64,000 bases of DNA from Ancylobacter dichloromethanicus. GTDB taxonomy: Bacteria; Pseudomonadota; Alphaproteobacteria; Rhizobiales; Xanthobacteraceae. The notes below the pieces were generated by a model. The model was not told the origin of the DNA, did not search any database, and worked only from the letters and a program-made list of their open reading frames with translations. This document shows, piece after piece, positions 40,282 through 48,888 of the stretch (positions within the stretch are counted from its first letter, which is position 1; the number at the start of each line of letters is the position of its first letter). The translations under genes and the position numbers were made by a program. Location of the stretch: contig NZ_JAHBGC010000007.1 of the NCBI RefSeq assembly GCF_018390645.1, forward strand, positions 1 to 64,000. The letters are read 5' to 3'.

Positions 40282-40465
40282 TCCGAGCTCAAACGATGCG
40301 GTATAGTCTTATTCTGTCTGGTGTATCTGGGTAATCATCGGGTTATTCCGCCTCGAATTTCTTGGATCATCGGAACATTGATGCCTGCGCGCCATTAATC
40401 CGCGAGCGCCGCGATAACTCGCAACACATCGGGCTGCGGCATCATCGAACCGATGGAGAAAGACG

Positions 40466-40993
40466 ATGAAGACGCTTCATGTCGTGGCCGCGCTTCTCAT
40501 CGCGGCGACGCCCGCCGCCGCCCAGTCGATTGGCGAGAAGACCGGCGTCAATTCCGTGCTCGGCATCAGCCCTTCGACGCAGGATTTCGTCACCGAAGCC
40601 GCCGTCAGCGACATCTTCGAGATCCAGTCGAGCGAGCTCGTCCTCCAGCGCGGCGACGAGCCGACCAAGGCTTTTGCGACGCAGATGATCGCCGCGCACC
40701 AGAAGACCACGCAGGAACTGAAGGGTCTCCTGGTGAGCGCCAACGTCCAGGTCACCGCGCCGGCGGTGCTGGACAGCTCGCACCAAGGCAAGCTCGACGA
40801 CCTGAAGAAGCTGCAGGGCAGCGAGTTCATCGATCAGTACCAGGAGGACCAGGTCGACGCGCACAAGGCCGCTGTCTCATTGTTCGAGCGCTATGCCAAG
40901 GAAGGCGACAATCCGGCGCTGAAGGACTGGGCCAGCAAGACGCTGCCCGAACTGAAGCATCATCTCGAAATGGCGCAGAAGCTGGCGGATTGA
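40466..40993 (+). CDS. DUF4142 periplasmic protein
   Basis: This 175-residue exported protein starts MKTLHVVAALLIAATPAAAQ, a clear signal peptide with cleavage after AAA. The mature part is all-helical with the DUF4142 pattern: TQDFVTEAAVSDIFEIQSSE, ATQMIAAHQKTTQEL, DDLKKLQGSEFIDQYQEDQV and a final LPELKHHLEMAQKL. The family is ferritin-like in fold and linked to stress survival. GGAAC with a weak -10 (CATTAA, 16 nt spacing) lies at 40372-40398 and could be an EcfG promoter. Confidence 0.9.
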   Translation: MKTLHVVAALLIAATPAAAQSIGEKTGVNSVLGISPSTQDFVTEAAVSDIFEIQSSELVLQRGDEPTKAFATQMIAAHQKTTQELKGLLVSANVQVTAPAVLDSSHQGKLDDLKKLQGSEFIDQYQEDQVDAHKAAVSLFERYAKEGDNPALKDWASKTLPELKHHLEMAQKLAD

Positions 40994-41021
40994 TCATTCG
41001 GCGGCCTGATGGCAGGTCGCC

Positions 41022-42314
41022 ATGAGCCGCATACTCGTGATCGGCGCGACCGGTCTCATTGGCGCGCATGTCGCGGCGTCACTCGCGGCCGCCGGCCATG
41101 AGGTGACCGGCGCCGCGCGCGATGTCGGCTCGGCATCCCGCCGGATGTCACTGGTGCGCTGGCTGCCGGTCGATGTCGCCCGGACATCGACGCAGACCTG
41201 GCGCGGCCATCTCGCCGGTATTGACGCCGTGGTGAACTGCGCCGGCGCGCTGCAGAGCGGCCCCATGGATGACCTCGCCGGGACCCACGAGCGGGGCCCG
41301 AGGGCCCTGGTGGCGGCCTGCGAGGCGACGGGCGTGCGTCGGTTCATTCATTTCTCGGCTATGGGCGTCGACGTGGCTACGCCGACGGAGTTCTCGCGCA
41401 GCAAATTGGCAGGCGACACGGCACTGATGGCCAGTGACCTCGATTGGATCATCCTGCGCCCCTCCGTCGTGCTCGGCGACGCGGCCTATGGCGCCAGCGC
41501 ACTCATTCGCGGCCTCGCAATCCTGCCCGTGCTGCCGGTGATGCCGGACACCGCGGAACTGCAACCGGTCAGTCTTGCGGATGTGGTCGCTACGGTCGCT
41601 TTCTTCACAAGGCCGGATGCTCCCGTCCGGCTTGCCTTACCGTTGGCCGGTCCGGACCGCCTCACCTTCACGGCATTGGTCGGGCTTTACCGTCGCTGGC
41701 TCGGCGACCCACCGGCGACGGAGTTCTCCCTGCCCGGCTGGCTTGCCATGCCGCTCTATCGCTCCGGCGACCTCACCGGCTGGCTCGGCTGGCGCCCGCC
41801 CGTCCGCTCGACCGCACGGCGCGAGATCGCCCGCGGCGCCGTCGGCGACAATAGGCAGTGGACGACGCTCACGGGCATCCAGCCGCAATCGGTTGAAGCC
41901 ATGCTGAATGCCCGGCCTGCGTCGGTGCAGGAGAGATGGTTCGCCGGCCTCTATCTTCTGAAGCCCGTGGTCCTGGTGAGCCTTGCGCTGTTCTGGATCG
42001 GCTCGGGCCTCGCCTCTCTCGGACCGGGCTACGCGTCCGGCATCACACTGATGGAGCAAGGCGGCGCCGGCGCGCTGGCCGCGATCGCCGTCATCGGCGG
42101 CGGGCTTGCCGACCTCCTCGTCGGAGCCGGCATCGCGGTTCGGCGCACAGCGCGTCTGGCGCTCGTCGCCGGCATCATCGTCTCACTGTTCTACGCGCTT
42201 GCCGGCACCATCCTCACCCCCTGGCTCTGGCTCGATCCGCTGGCGCCCCTGCTGAAGATAGCGCCCGTGCTCTGCCTTCACCTGGTGGCGCTCGCCACAC
42301 TGCGGGATCGGTGA
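41022..42314 (+). CDS. NAD(P)-binding SDR fused to a DoxX-like membrane domain
   Basis: Residues 1-280 form an atypical SDR/NmrA-like Rossmann domain with MSRILVIGATGLIGAHVAAS, VVNCAGALQSGPMDD and FIHFSAMGVDVATPTEFSRS (Ser and Lys of the active site region). Residues 305-430 contain four membrane helices (LLKPVVLVSLALFWIGSGLA to LCLHLVALATL) typical of DoxX-like domains. Such fusions are widespread in proteobacteria, with unknown substrate. The stop overlaps the ATG of the DUF2269 gene by one base, so the two are coupled. Confidence 0.85.
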   Translation: MSRILVIGATGLIGAHVAASLAAAGHEVTGAARDVGSASRRMSLVRWLPVDVARTSTQTWRGHLAGIDAVVNCAGALQSGPMDDLAGTHERGPRALVAACEATGVRRFIHFSAMGVDVATPTEFSRSKLAGDTALMASDLDWIILRPSVVLGDAAYGASALIRGLAILPVLPVMPDTAELQPVSLADVVATVAFFTRPDAPVRLALPLAGPDRLTFTALVGLYRRWLGDPPATEFSLPGWLAMPLYRSGDLTGWLGWRPPVRSTARREIARGAVGDNRQWTTLTGIQPQSVEAMLNARPASVQERWFAGLYLLKPVVLVSLALFWIGSGLASLGPGYASGITLMEQGGAGALAAIAVIGGGLADLLVGAGIAVRRTARLALVAGIIVSLFYALAGTILTPWLWLDPLAPLLKIAPVLCLHLVALATLRDR

Positions 42315-42793
42315 TGACCTATTTCATCCTGAAGTTCCTGCATCTCATTGGCGCCGTCGTGCTGATCGGCACGGGCGCCGGCATCGCCTTCTTCATGGTG
42401 ATGGCGCACTTCACCGGCAACGCGACCAAGATCGCCGGAGTGGCGCGTATCGTGGTGAGGGCGGATTTCCTGTTCACGGCGACCGCGGTCGTCGCCCAAC
42501 CGATCACCGGGATGCTGCTGGCGCGCGAAGTCGGGTACCCGCTGACCGAAGGATGGATCGTGCTGTCGATCATCCTCTATCTCGTGATCGGCGCCTTCTG
42601 GCTGCCGGTCGTCGTCATGCAAATGCGCATGCGCGATCTGGCGGAAGCGGCGGAGGCCGCTGGTACGCCGCTTCCCCCAGCCTATCACCGGCTGTTCTGG
42701 ACTTGGTTCGCTTTCGGTTTCCCCGCCTTCGGCGCCATCCTCGGTATATTGTGGCTCATGATCGCCAGACCGGAATTCGCCCTTTCGGGCTAG
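42314..42793 (+). CDS. DUF2269 integral membrane protein
   Basis: This 159-residue protein has four membrane helices. HLIGAVVLIGTGAGIAFFMV with conserved His at position 10, VRADFLFTATAVVAQPITGM and LFWTWFAFGFPAFGAILGIL match DUF2269 members. The gene regularly follows SDR-DoxX fusions, as here (TGATG overlap). A redox or quinone-linked membrane function is inferred from the DoxX neighbour only. Confidence 0.85.
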   Translation: MTYFILKFLHLIGAVVLIGTGAGIAFFMVMAHFTGNATKIAGVARIVVRADFLFTATAVVAQPITGMLLAREVGYPLTEGWIVLSIILYLVIGAFWLPVVVMQMRMRDLAEAAEAAGTPLPPAYHRLFWTWFAFGFPAFGAILGILWLMIARPEFALSG

Positions 42794-43113
42794 AGATCCA
42801 GCGGGCCGTCCGGAGCGGGCGATGCCGCCAGCGGCCGCTCGTCCCGCTTGCGGCCGATGCCGGCAGCTATCGCCGCGTAATCGAGCGCCTCCCCCTCGCG
42901 CTCCATGGCGCGCCGCAGGAAGCGAATGGGGAAGCGGATCGCCTCGATATTGGCGTCGCTCAGCCCTGGGGCGCGGGCGGAAGCTCCCTTTTCAGCGCAT
43001 GCCAGCGCGTCGGTGATCTCGTCACCCGTCAGCAGGCCCCTGCGCTTGAGCGCCTCGCACAGCGCGGCCAGCGCCAGCAGCAAGCCTTCCATCTGCAGGT
43101 TCGCGGTGTTCAT
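42790..43113 (-). CDS. Hypothetical soluble protein (107 aa)
   Basis: I do not recognise the family with certainty. The start MNTANLQMEGLLLALAALCE gives an amphipathic helix, then LLTGDEITDALACAEKGA, FPIRFLRRAMEREGEALDYA and an Arg-Pro-rich tail. The TGDEITDAL helix suggests a small helical regulatory protein. Its ATG overlaps the stop of the next gene upstream (ATGA), so it is the last of a three-gene minus-strand unit. It overlaps the DUF2269 gene end by 4 bp. Confidence 0.6.
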   Translation of the reverse strand: MNTANLQMEGLLLALAALCEALKRRGLLTGDEITDALACAEKGASARAPGLSDANIEAIRFPIRFLRRAMEREGEALDYAAIAAGIGRKRDERPLAASPAPDGPLDL

Positions 43114-43616
43114 CCGATGTCCTCCACGCGGTCTTCCAACACAGGCCGACGGCTCTTCGACCTGGAGAAGCTTTGCACTTTCGCCTCTTCGAGCTCGCGC
43201 AAGCCGGCCGCGAGGCTCGCTCCCCACGCCAGATGCGCCGCGAGCATCAGCCCGTTGCGGCGGGCCGGGTGCTCCGTGCCGAAGCGCAGGATGCGCGCGG
43301 CCGGTATCCAGCCGAGATAGCTCGCCGCCCACACGGCGACGCCGAAGACGGAGCCGACTGCCATGCCGCGGCGCCGGAACAGGCCGGCGTACAACGCTCC
43401 GGCCGCCCCACCATAGAGGAAATGATAAAGCAGCGTCGCCGCCGCGGGACTCAGGCCGAGCCGCGGCAGATCTTCGCTGATCTCGCGCGGCGGCAAGGGA
43501 TAGCGCTCCGGCGCAGGCAGCTGCCCGTGCAGACGCCTCATGACCAAGGTCATCGGAAGGGTCGCCGCGAAACCGGCCAGCGCCCCGAGCATCAGGCGGT
43601 CCAGCGACCGCGTCAT
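43110..43616 (-). CDS. Small membrane protein, possibly DUF1440-like (168 aa)
   Basis: Three or four membrane segments are present (LMLGALAGFAATLPMTLVM, LYHFLYGGAAGALYAGLF, GSVFGVAVWAASYLGWIP, LMLAAHLAWGASLAAG). The basic PPREI segment after the first helix is shared with some YagU/DUF1440 members, but the assignment is weak. ATGA overlaps on both sides show tight coupling with the flanking genes. The polar C-terminus (ELEEAKVQSFSRSKSRR) is cytoplasmic. Confidence 0.65.
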   Translation of the reverse strand: MTRSLDRLMLGALAGFAATLPMTLVMRRLHGQLPAPERYPLPPREISEDLPRLGLSPAAATLLYHFLYGGAAGALYAGLFRRRGMAVGSVFGVAVWAASYLGWIPAARILRFGTEHPARRNGLMLAAHLAWGASLAAGLRELEEAKVQSFSRSKSRRPVLEDRVEDIG

Positions 43617-44071
43617 CGCCTGTCGTCCTGCCCGCGTCGCCTCAGACAGGTCGCCGACAGCGCAACCGCCATGACGACATAAGCGATGGCGATCGAGCGC
43701 GGCGTGACGACCTTCTCCCAGCCGGGAGTCAGCCGCTTGGGGACCACACCATAGTCGACGAGCGCGGCAAGCGCCGACACGGCGATCGCATTGCCGAGCG
43801 GCGCGCTGTTCGGGCGATACCGACGCACGGCCTCGAATATCACGGCCCAGAAGACCGAGGCCGCGTGATGGGTCGCGAAGCCCCCAAGCGTGTGGGAGAG
43901 GTCGAACGCGCGCGAACGGCCCGCGCGTTCGCCGAGATACCAATGGCTTGCCGAGTTCACCGGCTGGACCGGATGGCGCCCCTCGGCTCGGGCCAGCAGG
44001 GCAAGCGCGGCCGTGGTGGCGAGGCTGACCGCGCTGCCGGACACCAGCGCCTTTGCGAGAACCGGAAGCAT
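43613..44071 (-). CDS. Small hypothetical membrane protein (152 aa)
   Basis: The protein has four hydrophobic stretches, the first at residues 6-26. HTLGGFATHHAASVFWAVIF has two adjacent His residues, and the segment PVNSASHWYLGERAG precedes it. Family unknown to me. It is the first gene of a three-gene minus-strand unit of membrane proteins and lies 28 bp downstream of an SDR gene on the same strand, so it may extend that operon. Confidence 0.65.
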   Translation of the reverse strand: MLPVLAKALVSGSAVSLATTAALALLARAEGRHPVQPVNSASHWYLGERAGRSRAFDLSHTLGGFATHHAASVFWAVIFEAVRRYRPNSAPLGNAIAVSALAALVDYGVVPKRLTPGWEKVVTPRSIAIAYVVMAVALSATCLRRRGQDDRR

Positions 44072-44099
44072 CGCGCTATTCTCCCTTTCAGGGTGGCTT

Positions 44100-44894
44100 T
44101 CACTGCTTGCCGGAACCGGGTTCGGCCATCTTGCGGTGCTGCTCGGCGAGCATGCCGGCGGGCATGACGTTGGCGGCGGCGGTCTGCAGCTTGTTCTTCC
44201 AGCCGCTCACGACATCGCCTTCGCCCTTCATCATCGCGTCGAAGCCGGTGGCAGCGACCTCGGCAGGGTCATCCTTCTCGTCCTGACCGACCTTGGTGTC
44301 GAGCATGCCGGCCCGGGCGAAGAACTCGGTGTCGGTGGCGCCGGGCATCAGGCAGGTCACGGTGACGTCCGTGTCCTTCAATTCATTGCGCAGCGCGAAG
44401 GAGAAGGAATTCAGGAATGCCTTGGTGCCGTTATAGACCGCCTGGAACGAGCCGGGCATGAAGCCGGCGATCGATCCTGTGATGAGGATGCGCCCGGTAT
44501 TGCGCGCGCGCATGTCGAGGCCGATCTTCTGGATCAGATAGACGGTGCCGGTGATGTTAGTGTCGACAACGTGGCGCCAAGCCTCGACATGCTGATCGAG
44601 GAAGGCGTGACCAAGGCCGAGACCGGCATTTGCCATCAGCAACTCCACCGGCCGGCCTGTCGCTTGGACGGCCTCATAAAGTTGGTCTACGCCCTCGATG
44701 GTCGAGAGATTCGCCTGGACCGCCACGACCGCAGCGCCCTGCTGCTGCAGCTGCCGCGCCGTCTCCTCGATGCGCGCCTCGTCGGCGGCGATGACGAGAT
44801 CATAGCCGCGCTCGGCGGCGATGCGGGCCAGTTCGCGCCCGATCCCGGTGGACGCACCGGTGACGACGGCGAGTGGTTTGGACACATAAGCCAT
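44100..44894 (-). CDS. SDR-family NAD(P)-dependent oxidoreductase
   Basis: Classical SDR of 264 residues. The cofactor loop is VVTGASTGIGRELARIA (near 10-26). The core NANAG variant is LLMANAGLG, the catalytic serine sits in ILITGSIAGF, and the YxxxK motif is VYNGTKAF. The C-terminal 40 residues (FDAMMKGEGDVVSGWKNKLQ) are typical of a membrane-associated stress subgroup. The substrate is unknown. Chosen start MAYVSKPLAVV follows GAGGAGACACCC. It lies 10 bp after the alcohol dehydrogenase gene. Confidence 0.9.
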   Translation of the reverse strand: MAYVSKPLAVVTGASTGIGRELARIAAERGYDLVIAADEARIEETARQLQQQGAAVVAVQANLSTIEGVDQLYEAVQATGRPVELLMANAGLGLGHAFLDQHVEAWRHVVDTNITGTVYLIQKIGLDMRARNTGRILITGSIAGFMPGSFQAVYNGTKAFLNSFSFALRNELKDTDVTVTCLMPGATDTEFFARAGMLDTKVGQDEKDDPAEVAATGFDAMMKGEGDVVSGWKNKLQTAAANVMPAGMLAEQHRKMAEPGSGKQ

Positions 44895-44904
44895 GGGTGT
44901 CTCC

Positions 44905-46074
44905 TCAGGGTTTGAGAACGACCTTGATGCAGCCGTCGTGCTTGTCGCGGAATGTCTTGTAGAGCTCGGGGCCATCCTCCAGCGAGGCGCGGTGGGTGAT
45001 GACGAAGGAGGGGTCGATCTCGCCCTTCTGGATGCGATCGAGCAGCGTCGGCAGATAATGCTGCACCGGCGTCTGAGCCATGCGGAACGTCAGGCCGCGA
45101 TTGATCGCCGAGCCCATCGGCACCTTGTCGAGGAAGCCGCCATAGACGCCGACGATGGAGACCGTGCCGAAGTTGCGGCAGCAATGGATGGCCTGCCGCA
45201 GCACATGCGGCCGGTCCGTCCCCATGAACAGGGCGGTCTTCACCCGGTCGAGCATGGAGTCGGCGCTCGCCGTTGCGTCCGCTTCGGTGCCGACCGCGTC
45301 GATGCACGCATCCGCGCCTCGGCCCTTGGTCAGCTCCATGATGCGGTCGTAGATATCCTCTTCCATGAAATCGAGGGTCATGGCGCCACCCGCCTGGGCG
45401 AGCGCCAGGCGCTCGGGAACCGTATCGATGGCGATCACCCGTTCGGCGCCGAGCAGGAAGGCCGAACGTATCGCCATCTGGCCGATCGGGCCGCACCCCC
45501 AGATCGCGATGGTGTCGCCGGGCTGGATGTTGCAGAAGTCCGCCGCCATGTAGCCGGTGGGGAAGATGTCGGAGAGGAACAGCACCTGCTCGTCGGTCAG
45601 CCCGTCCGGGACTTTGATCGGGCCGACATCGGCGTAGGGCACGCGCAGATATTCCGCTTGGCCTCCTGCATATCCGCCCAGAAGGTGCGAATAGCCGAAC
45701 AGGCCACCGGGGGAATTGCCCCAGAGCTTGGCAGCCTTGGCGTGATCGGGGTTCGTCCGCTCGCAGCCGGAATAGAAACCGCGCGTGCAGAAGAAGCACT
45801 CCCCGCAGGAGATGGTGAACGGCACCACCACACGGTCGCCGACCTTTAGCTTGGTGTTCTCGGCACCGACCTCGACCACCTCGCCCATGGTCTCATGGCC
45901 GAGCACATCCCCACTCTCCATCCCGGGAATGATGCCGCCATAGATATGCAGGTCGGAGCCACAAATCGCACAGGCGGTGACCTTGATGATGGCGTCGCGG
46001 CCGTGTTCGATCTTGGGGTCCGGCACGCTCTCGCAGCGTATGTCGCCCTTGCCGTGCCAGGTCAGCGCTTTCAT
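44905..46074 (-). CDS. Zinc-dependent alcohol dehydrogenase (formaldehyde dehydrogenase-like)
   Basis: MDR-superfamily zinc enzyme of 389 residues. Catalytic zinc ligands are in [13 protein letters not shown] and GHETMGEV. The structural zinc loop [19 protein letters not shown] supplies four cysteines (near 89-105). The NAD site is [15 protein letters not shown] (near 191-205). Members of this subgroup resemble glutathione-independent formaldehyde dehydrogenase, and the long ending segment [11 protein letters not shown] is typical. Exact substrate uncertain. It is the first gene of the minus-strand unit, about 40 bp from the IS3 element. Confidence 0.9.
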   Translation of the reverse strand: MKALTWHGKGDIRCESVPDPKIEHGRDAIIKVTACAICGSDLHIYGGIIPGMESGDVLGHETMGEVVEVGAENTKLKVGDRVVVPFTISCGECFFCTRGFYSGCERTNPDHAKAAKLWGNSPGGLFGYSHLLGGYAGGQAEYLRVPYADVGPIKVPDGLTDEQVLFLSDIFPTGYMAADFCNIQPGDTIAIWGCGPIGQMAIRSAFLLGAERVIAIDTVPERLALAQAGGAMTLDFMEEDIYDRIMELTKGRGADACIDAVGTEADATASADSMLDRVKTALFMGTDRPHVLRQAIHCCRNFGTVSIVGVYGGFLDKVPMGSAINRGLTFRMAQTPVQHYLPTLLDRIQKGEIDPSFVITHRASLEDGPELYKTFRDKHDGCIKVVLKP

Positions 46075-46116
46075 TGGAAGGCTCCTCGGGATTGGACGTT
46101 CTCATCACAATCCGCG

Positions 46117-46156
46117 TGACCTGAGACCCTTTTCTCCTCCGGCTTAGGCGAGAGTC
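46117..46156 (+). repeat. Left terminal inverted repeat of the IS3 element
   Basis: TGACCTGAGACCCTTTTCTC and onward through CTTAGGCGAGAGTC matches the reverse complement of 47297-47337 with a few differences and one base of slippage. Confidence 0.85.
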
Positions 46157-46175
46157 CGAGGGTTGATTTGTGGCC

Positions 46176-47015
46176 TCAGGCGGCCTCGGTTTCCAGTGGG
46201 ATTGTTGCGGCGAACTCGGCGGGAGATCGATTGCCGAGAGCTGAATGAGGTCGGTGCAGGTTGTAGTCCTCCTTCCATGAGGCGATGGCGGCACGGGCCT
46301 GACCCAGGCTCGAGAACAGGGTCTCATTCAGGCACTCGTCCCGGAACCGTCCGTTGAAGCTCTCGACGAAGCCGTTCTGCATGGGTTTGCCCGGCGCGAT
46401 ATAGTGCCATTCGACGTCGGTCTGTTGGCACCATTTGAGAACGGCCATCGAGGTCAGCTCCGTGCCGTTGTCGGAAACGATGGTCGCAGGCCTGCCCCGG
46501 ATAGCGAGCAGCGCGTCGAGCTCGCGCGTCACCCGAAGGCCCGAGAGCGAGGTGTCGGCCACCAGCGCCAGGCACTCCCGGCTGAAGTCGTCGACGACGG
46601 CCAGCACCCGGAAACGCCGACCGTCCGTGAAGGCATCTGACACGAAGTCGAGGCTCCAGCGGACGTTGACCCGATCCGGTACCAGGATAGGACGCCGCGT
46701 GCCGAGCGCTCGCTTGCGCCCCCCGCGCCGAAGGACTTGAAGCTTCTCTTCCCGATACAGCCGGCGCAGCTTCTTCTGGTTCATGACGATGCCCTGGCGC
46801 CTCAGCATGATGTGGATGCGCCGGTAGCCGAAGCGACGGCGCTCGCCGGCCACGGCCCGCATGGCCTCCCGCAGACTTGCATCGTCGGAACGCACACTTC
46901 GGTAGCGCACGCTGGTGCGATCGACGCCCAGCGCCTGACACGCCCGACGCTGGCTCACCCCGTGCGCGGCACAGGCATGGGCCACGGCTTTGCGCCGTGC
47001 ATCGGGCGTCACCAT
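46176..47015 (-). CDS. IS3-family transposase OrfB (rve integrase domain)
   Basis: The 279-residue frame carries an HTH_21-like N-terminus ([16 protein letters not shown]), then the DDE integrase core: first Asp in [10 protein letters not shown], second Asp in [10 protein letters not shown], and Glu in [17 protein letters not shown]. The end [17 protein letters not shown] is typical. The ATG overlaps the seven-A run at the end of orfA, and a -1 slip there would give the OrfAB fusion that is usually the active transposase. Confidence 0.95.
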   Translation of the reverse strand: MVTPDARRKAVAHACAAHGVSQRRACQALGVDRTSVRYRSVRSDDASLREAMRAVAGERRRFGYRRIHIMLRRQGIVMNQKKLRRLYREEKLQVLRRGGRKRALGTRRPILVPDRVNVRWSLDFVSDAFTDGRRFRVLAVVDDFSRECLALVADTSLSGLRVTRELDALLAIRGRPATIVSDNGTELTSMAVLKWCQQTDVEWHYIAPGKPMQNGFVESFNGRFRDECLNETLFSSLGQARAAIASWKEDYNLHRPHSALGNRSPAEFAATIPLETEAA

Positions 47016-47275
47016 TTTTTTGAGCTGACATCCCTCAGGATCGCGTTGTCGAGCATCTGCTCAGCCAGCAGCTTCTTCAGCCGCGCATTCTCCTCCTCAA
47101 GCGCCTTCAGCCGCCGGGCATCGGACACATCCATGCCGCCGTACTTCGCCTTGAACTTGTAGAAGGTCGCCGAGGAGATGCCGTGCTTGCGGCAGACGTC
47201 AGCGGTCTTCGCCCCCGCCTCCTGCTCCTTCAGCATCCCGATGATCTGTTCCTCTGTGAACCGTGAGGCTCGCAT
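47009..47275 (-). CDS. IS3-family OrfA (helix-turn-helix protein)
   Basis: The 88-residue protein is HTH_Tnp_1-like: [40 protein letters not shown] and the leucine-zipper-like [20 protein letters not shown]. It ends SSKKW in the slippery A7 run (47015-47021). It binds the ends and supplies the N-terminal part of the OrfAB transposase. Confidence 0.95.
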   Translation of the reverse strand: MRASRFTEEQIIGMLKEQEAGAKTADVCRKHGISSATFYKFKAKYGGMDVSDARRLKALEEENARLKKLLAEQMLDNAILRDVSSKKW

Positions 47276-47296
47276 CGTCCGTCTCCATGATCGACG

Positions 47297-47337
47297 GACT
47301 CTACCTAAATCTGGAGGAGGATCAGGGTCTCAGGTCA
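47297..47337 (-). repeat. Right terminal inverted repeat of the IS3 element
   Basis: Read on the minus strand it starts TGACCTGAGACCCTGATCCT and ends AGGTAGAGTC. The first 13 bases are identical to those of the left end. It is followed on the plus strand by the CGCG target duplicate. Confidence 0.85.
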
Positions 47338-47538
47338 CGCGATATGCCGCGACGTTCCCTCTCAAAGCACAACACTATCGATAACGCCTTTGTGTTCTTA
47401 GTATTATCTCGACACCAATACCTGCCAATAACGATCGGTCCTCGTGGCTAGTCTTCCTCGGCGAACCAACCCGATGTCACGAATGCACGCGACGGCGGGG
47501 CAAGGCACCAAGGCGCTCTGAGCCGTGCCGCCAAACTT

Positions 47539-47928
47539 TTAGAGCCGTCGGCCGGCCTCGCCGCTCATCGCGCCTTCGGGGTCTCCGAGGGGCGACACCT
47601 TACCGCGCCGCTCGATCGGCACTTCCAGGGTTCGGCGGATGGTCTCGATCTCACTGACGGGTGCGGGCTCGTCGCCGTGCGGAGTCCCATCGGGATTGAT
47701 TTCGGATCGGCGGGAAATCGCCGTCCCGCCGGGATCCACCGATGCCTCGCCCGTCACCATCGAGGGCTCGGCAGCATCCACCGGCTCGAAGTTTTCCGCA
47801 GAATCATTCTCGACCGCCGCCATTTCCTCGGCCCGAAACCAGTGGGCGTCAGCGCGTCCTTCCGGTCGGCCTTCGTCTTCCCACAGGCGGTGTGCACGTT
47901 CGCGGATGCGGTCTTCTCGCTGGTCCAT
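47539..47928 (-). CDS. DUF2934-domain protein (129 aa)
   Basis: The N-terminus MDQREDRIRERAHRLWEDEG and RPEGRADAHWFRAEE is the DUF2934 signature (HxLWexeGrPxGrdxeHWxxAe), a short helical motif common in Rhizobiales. The rest (about 45-129) is acidic and disordered. Function unknown. GGAGG lies 5 nt before the ATG. It is divergent from the truncated topoisomerase gene, and such neighbours are usual in stress islands of the order. Confidence 0.8.
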   Translation of the reverse strand: MDQREDRIRERAHRLWEDEGRPEGRADAHWFRAEEMAAVENDSAENFEPVDAAEPSMVTGEASVDPGGTAISRRSEINPDGTPHGDEPAPVSEIETIRRTLEVPIERRGKVSPLGDPEGAMSGEAGRRL

Positions 47929-48045
47929 CACTTCCTCCCGATCTGTTGAGGAAGAACGCGCGGAGAAAGAGGACCGTTCCGCTCCGGAACGCGCCGCTAC
48001 GAACAACGTGGAGGTTATGGCGTGCGGAGGCTTTCCCATTCGATC

Positions 48046-48768
48046 ATGGCCGAGAAGAGCACCATCAGGCGCCTGGCACGCCGTTTCGATCTCAGGATCG
48101 TCTGTCCCGCAGAGCTCACTATCCGCCGCAAGCCGCGCGGACGCGGTTTCAGCTACGAGGCGGAGAACGGCGCGCCGCTGAAGGACGCTAAAATCCTCGC
48201 GCGGCTGAAGGGCCTCGCGGTTCCACCGGCCTATGTGAAGGTGCGCTTCGCCGCCGATCCGCGCGCGCATCTGCAGGCGGTCGGCGAAGATGCCGCCGGA
48301 CGCCTGCAATATCGCTATCATGCCGACTGGACGCTGGTGCGCGAGACGTTGAAGGCGCAGCGCCTGTCCGGCCTCGCGCAGACGCTGCCGGTGATCCTGC
48401 GCTTCGTGCGGCGGGCGCTGCACCGGTCTGAATCCGGCCGGCAATTCGTCCTCGCCGCGGTAGTACAGCTCGTCGCGCTGACATCGATACGCGCGGGCAG
48501 CGATCAATATGCTCAGGAGCACGCCACGCGCGGCGCCACGACGCTGCTCAAGTCACATGTGAGCATCAAGGGCGACGAGGTGACGCTCGCCTTCAAGGGC
48601 AAAGGCGGCAAGGTCATCCGCAAGCAGGTCCACGACGCCGGGCTGGCGGGAGCACTAACGCGGACGAAGGCGATCCCCGGTTCCGCTCTGGGGCAGTCAT
48701 TTGGTGCAATTGGGCCATCGCTAGTCGGCCTTGGCATCGATCTGCTGCGGATGGCATTCCAGGTTTAG
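48046..48768 (+). pseudogene. DNA topoisomerase IB, C-terminally truncated
   Basis: Poxvirus/eukaryote-like topoisomerase IB relaxes supercoils through a 3'-phosphotyrosine. The N-terminal domain (RRKPRGRGFSYE, ILARLKGLAVPPAYVKVR, ADWTLVRETLKAQRL) and part of the catalytic domain (TSIRAGSDQYAQEHATRGAT and the FKGKGGKVIRKQV Lys region) are present. After about residue 205 similarity ends abruptly (ALTRTKAIPGSALGQSFGAI). About 100 C-terminal residues, including the catalytic Tyr and final Arg/His, are missing, so it cannot cleave DNA. A deletion or insertion near 48660-48690 is likely. Confidence 0.8.
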
Positions 48769-48822
48769 AATCGAGCCGGAAAAGCCGCTCCTCTAGCTGG
48801 GCAGCACCGCCATAGGTCGAAA

Positions 48823-48838
48823 GTCAACACGTGTTGAC
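48823..48838. promoter_or_regulatory. 16-bp perfect palindrome upstream of the tetR gene
   Basis: GTCAACACGTGTTGAC is a perfect palindrome 50 bp before the TetR start. TetR repressors typically bind such sites. It probably mediates autoregulation of tetR and the lipoprotein gene. Confidence 0.7.
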
Positions 48839-48888
48839 GTTCGACTCCTGATGGTGTCTGGTGCCAACGGCGTCAACGAGATCGAACC

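Larger units (their letters stand above)
46117..47337 (-). mobile_element. Complete IS3-family insertion sequence (IS407-group-like)
   Basis: The 1221-bp element is bounded by imperfect inverted repeats that start TGACCTGAGACCC at both ends. A direct repeat CGCG lies just outside (46113-46116 and 47338-47341), a 4-bp target duplication as expected for the IS407 group. It contains orfA and orfB in two overlapping frames with a seven-A slippery site at their junction. All parts look intact, so it may be active. Confidence 0.93.
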
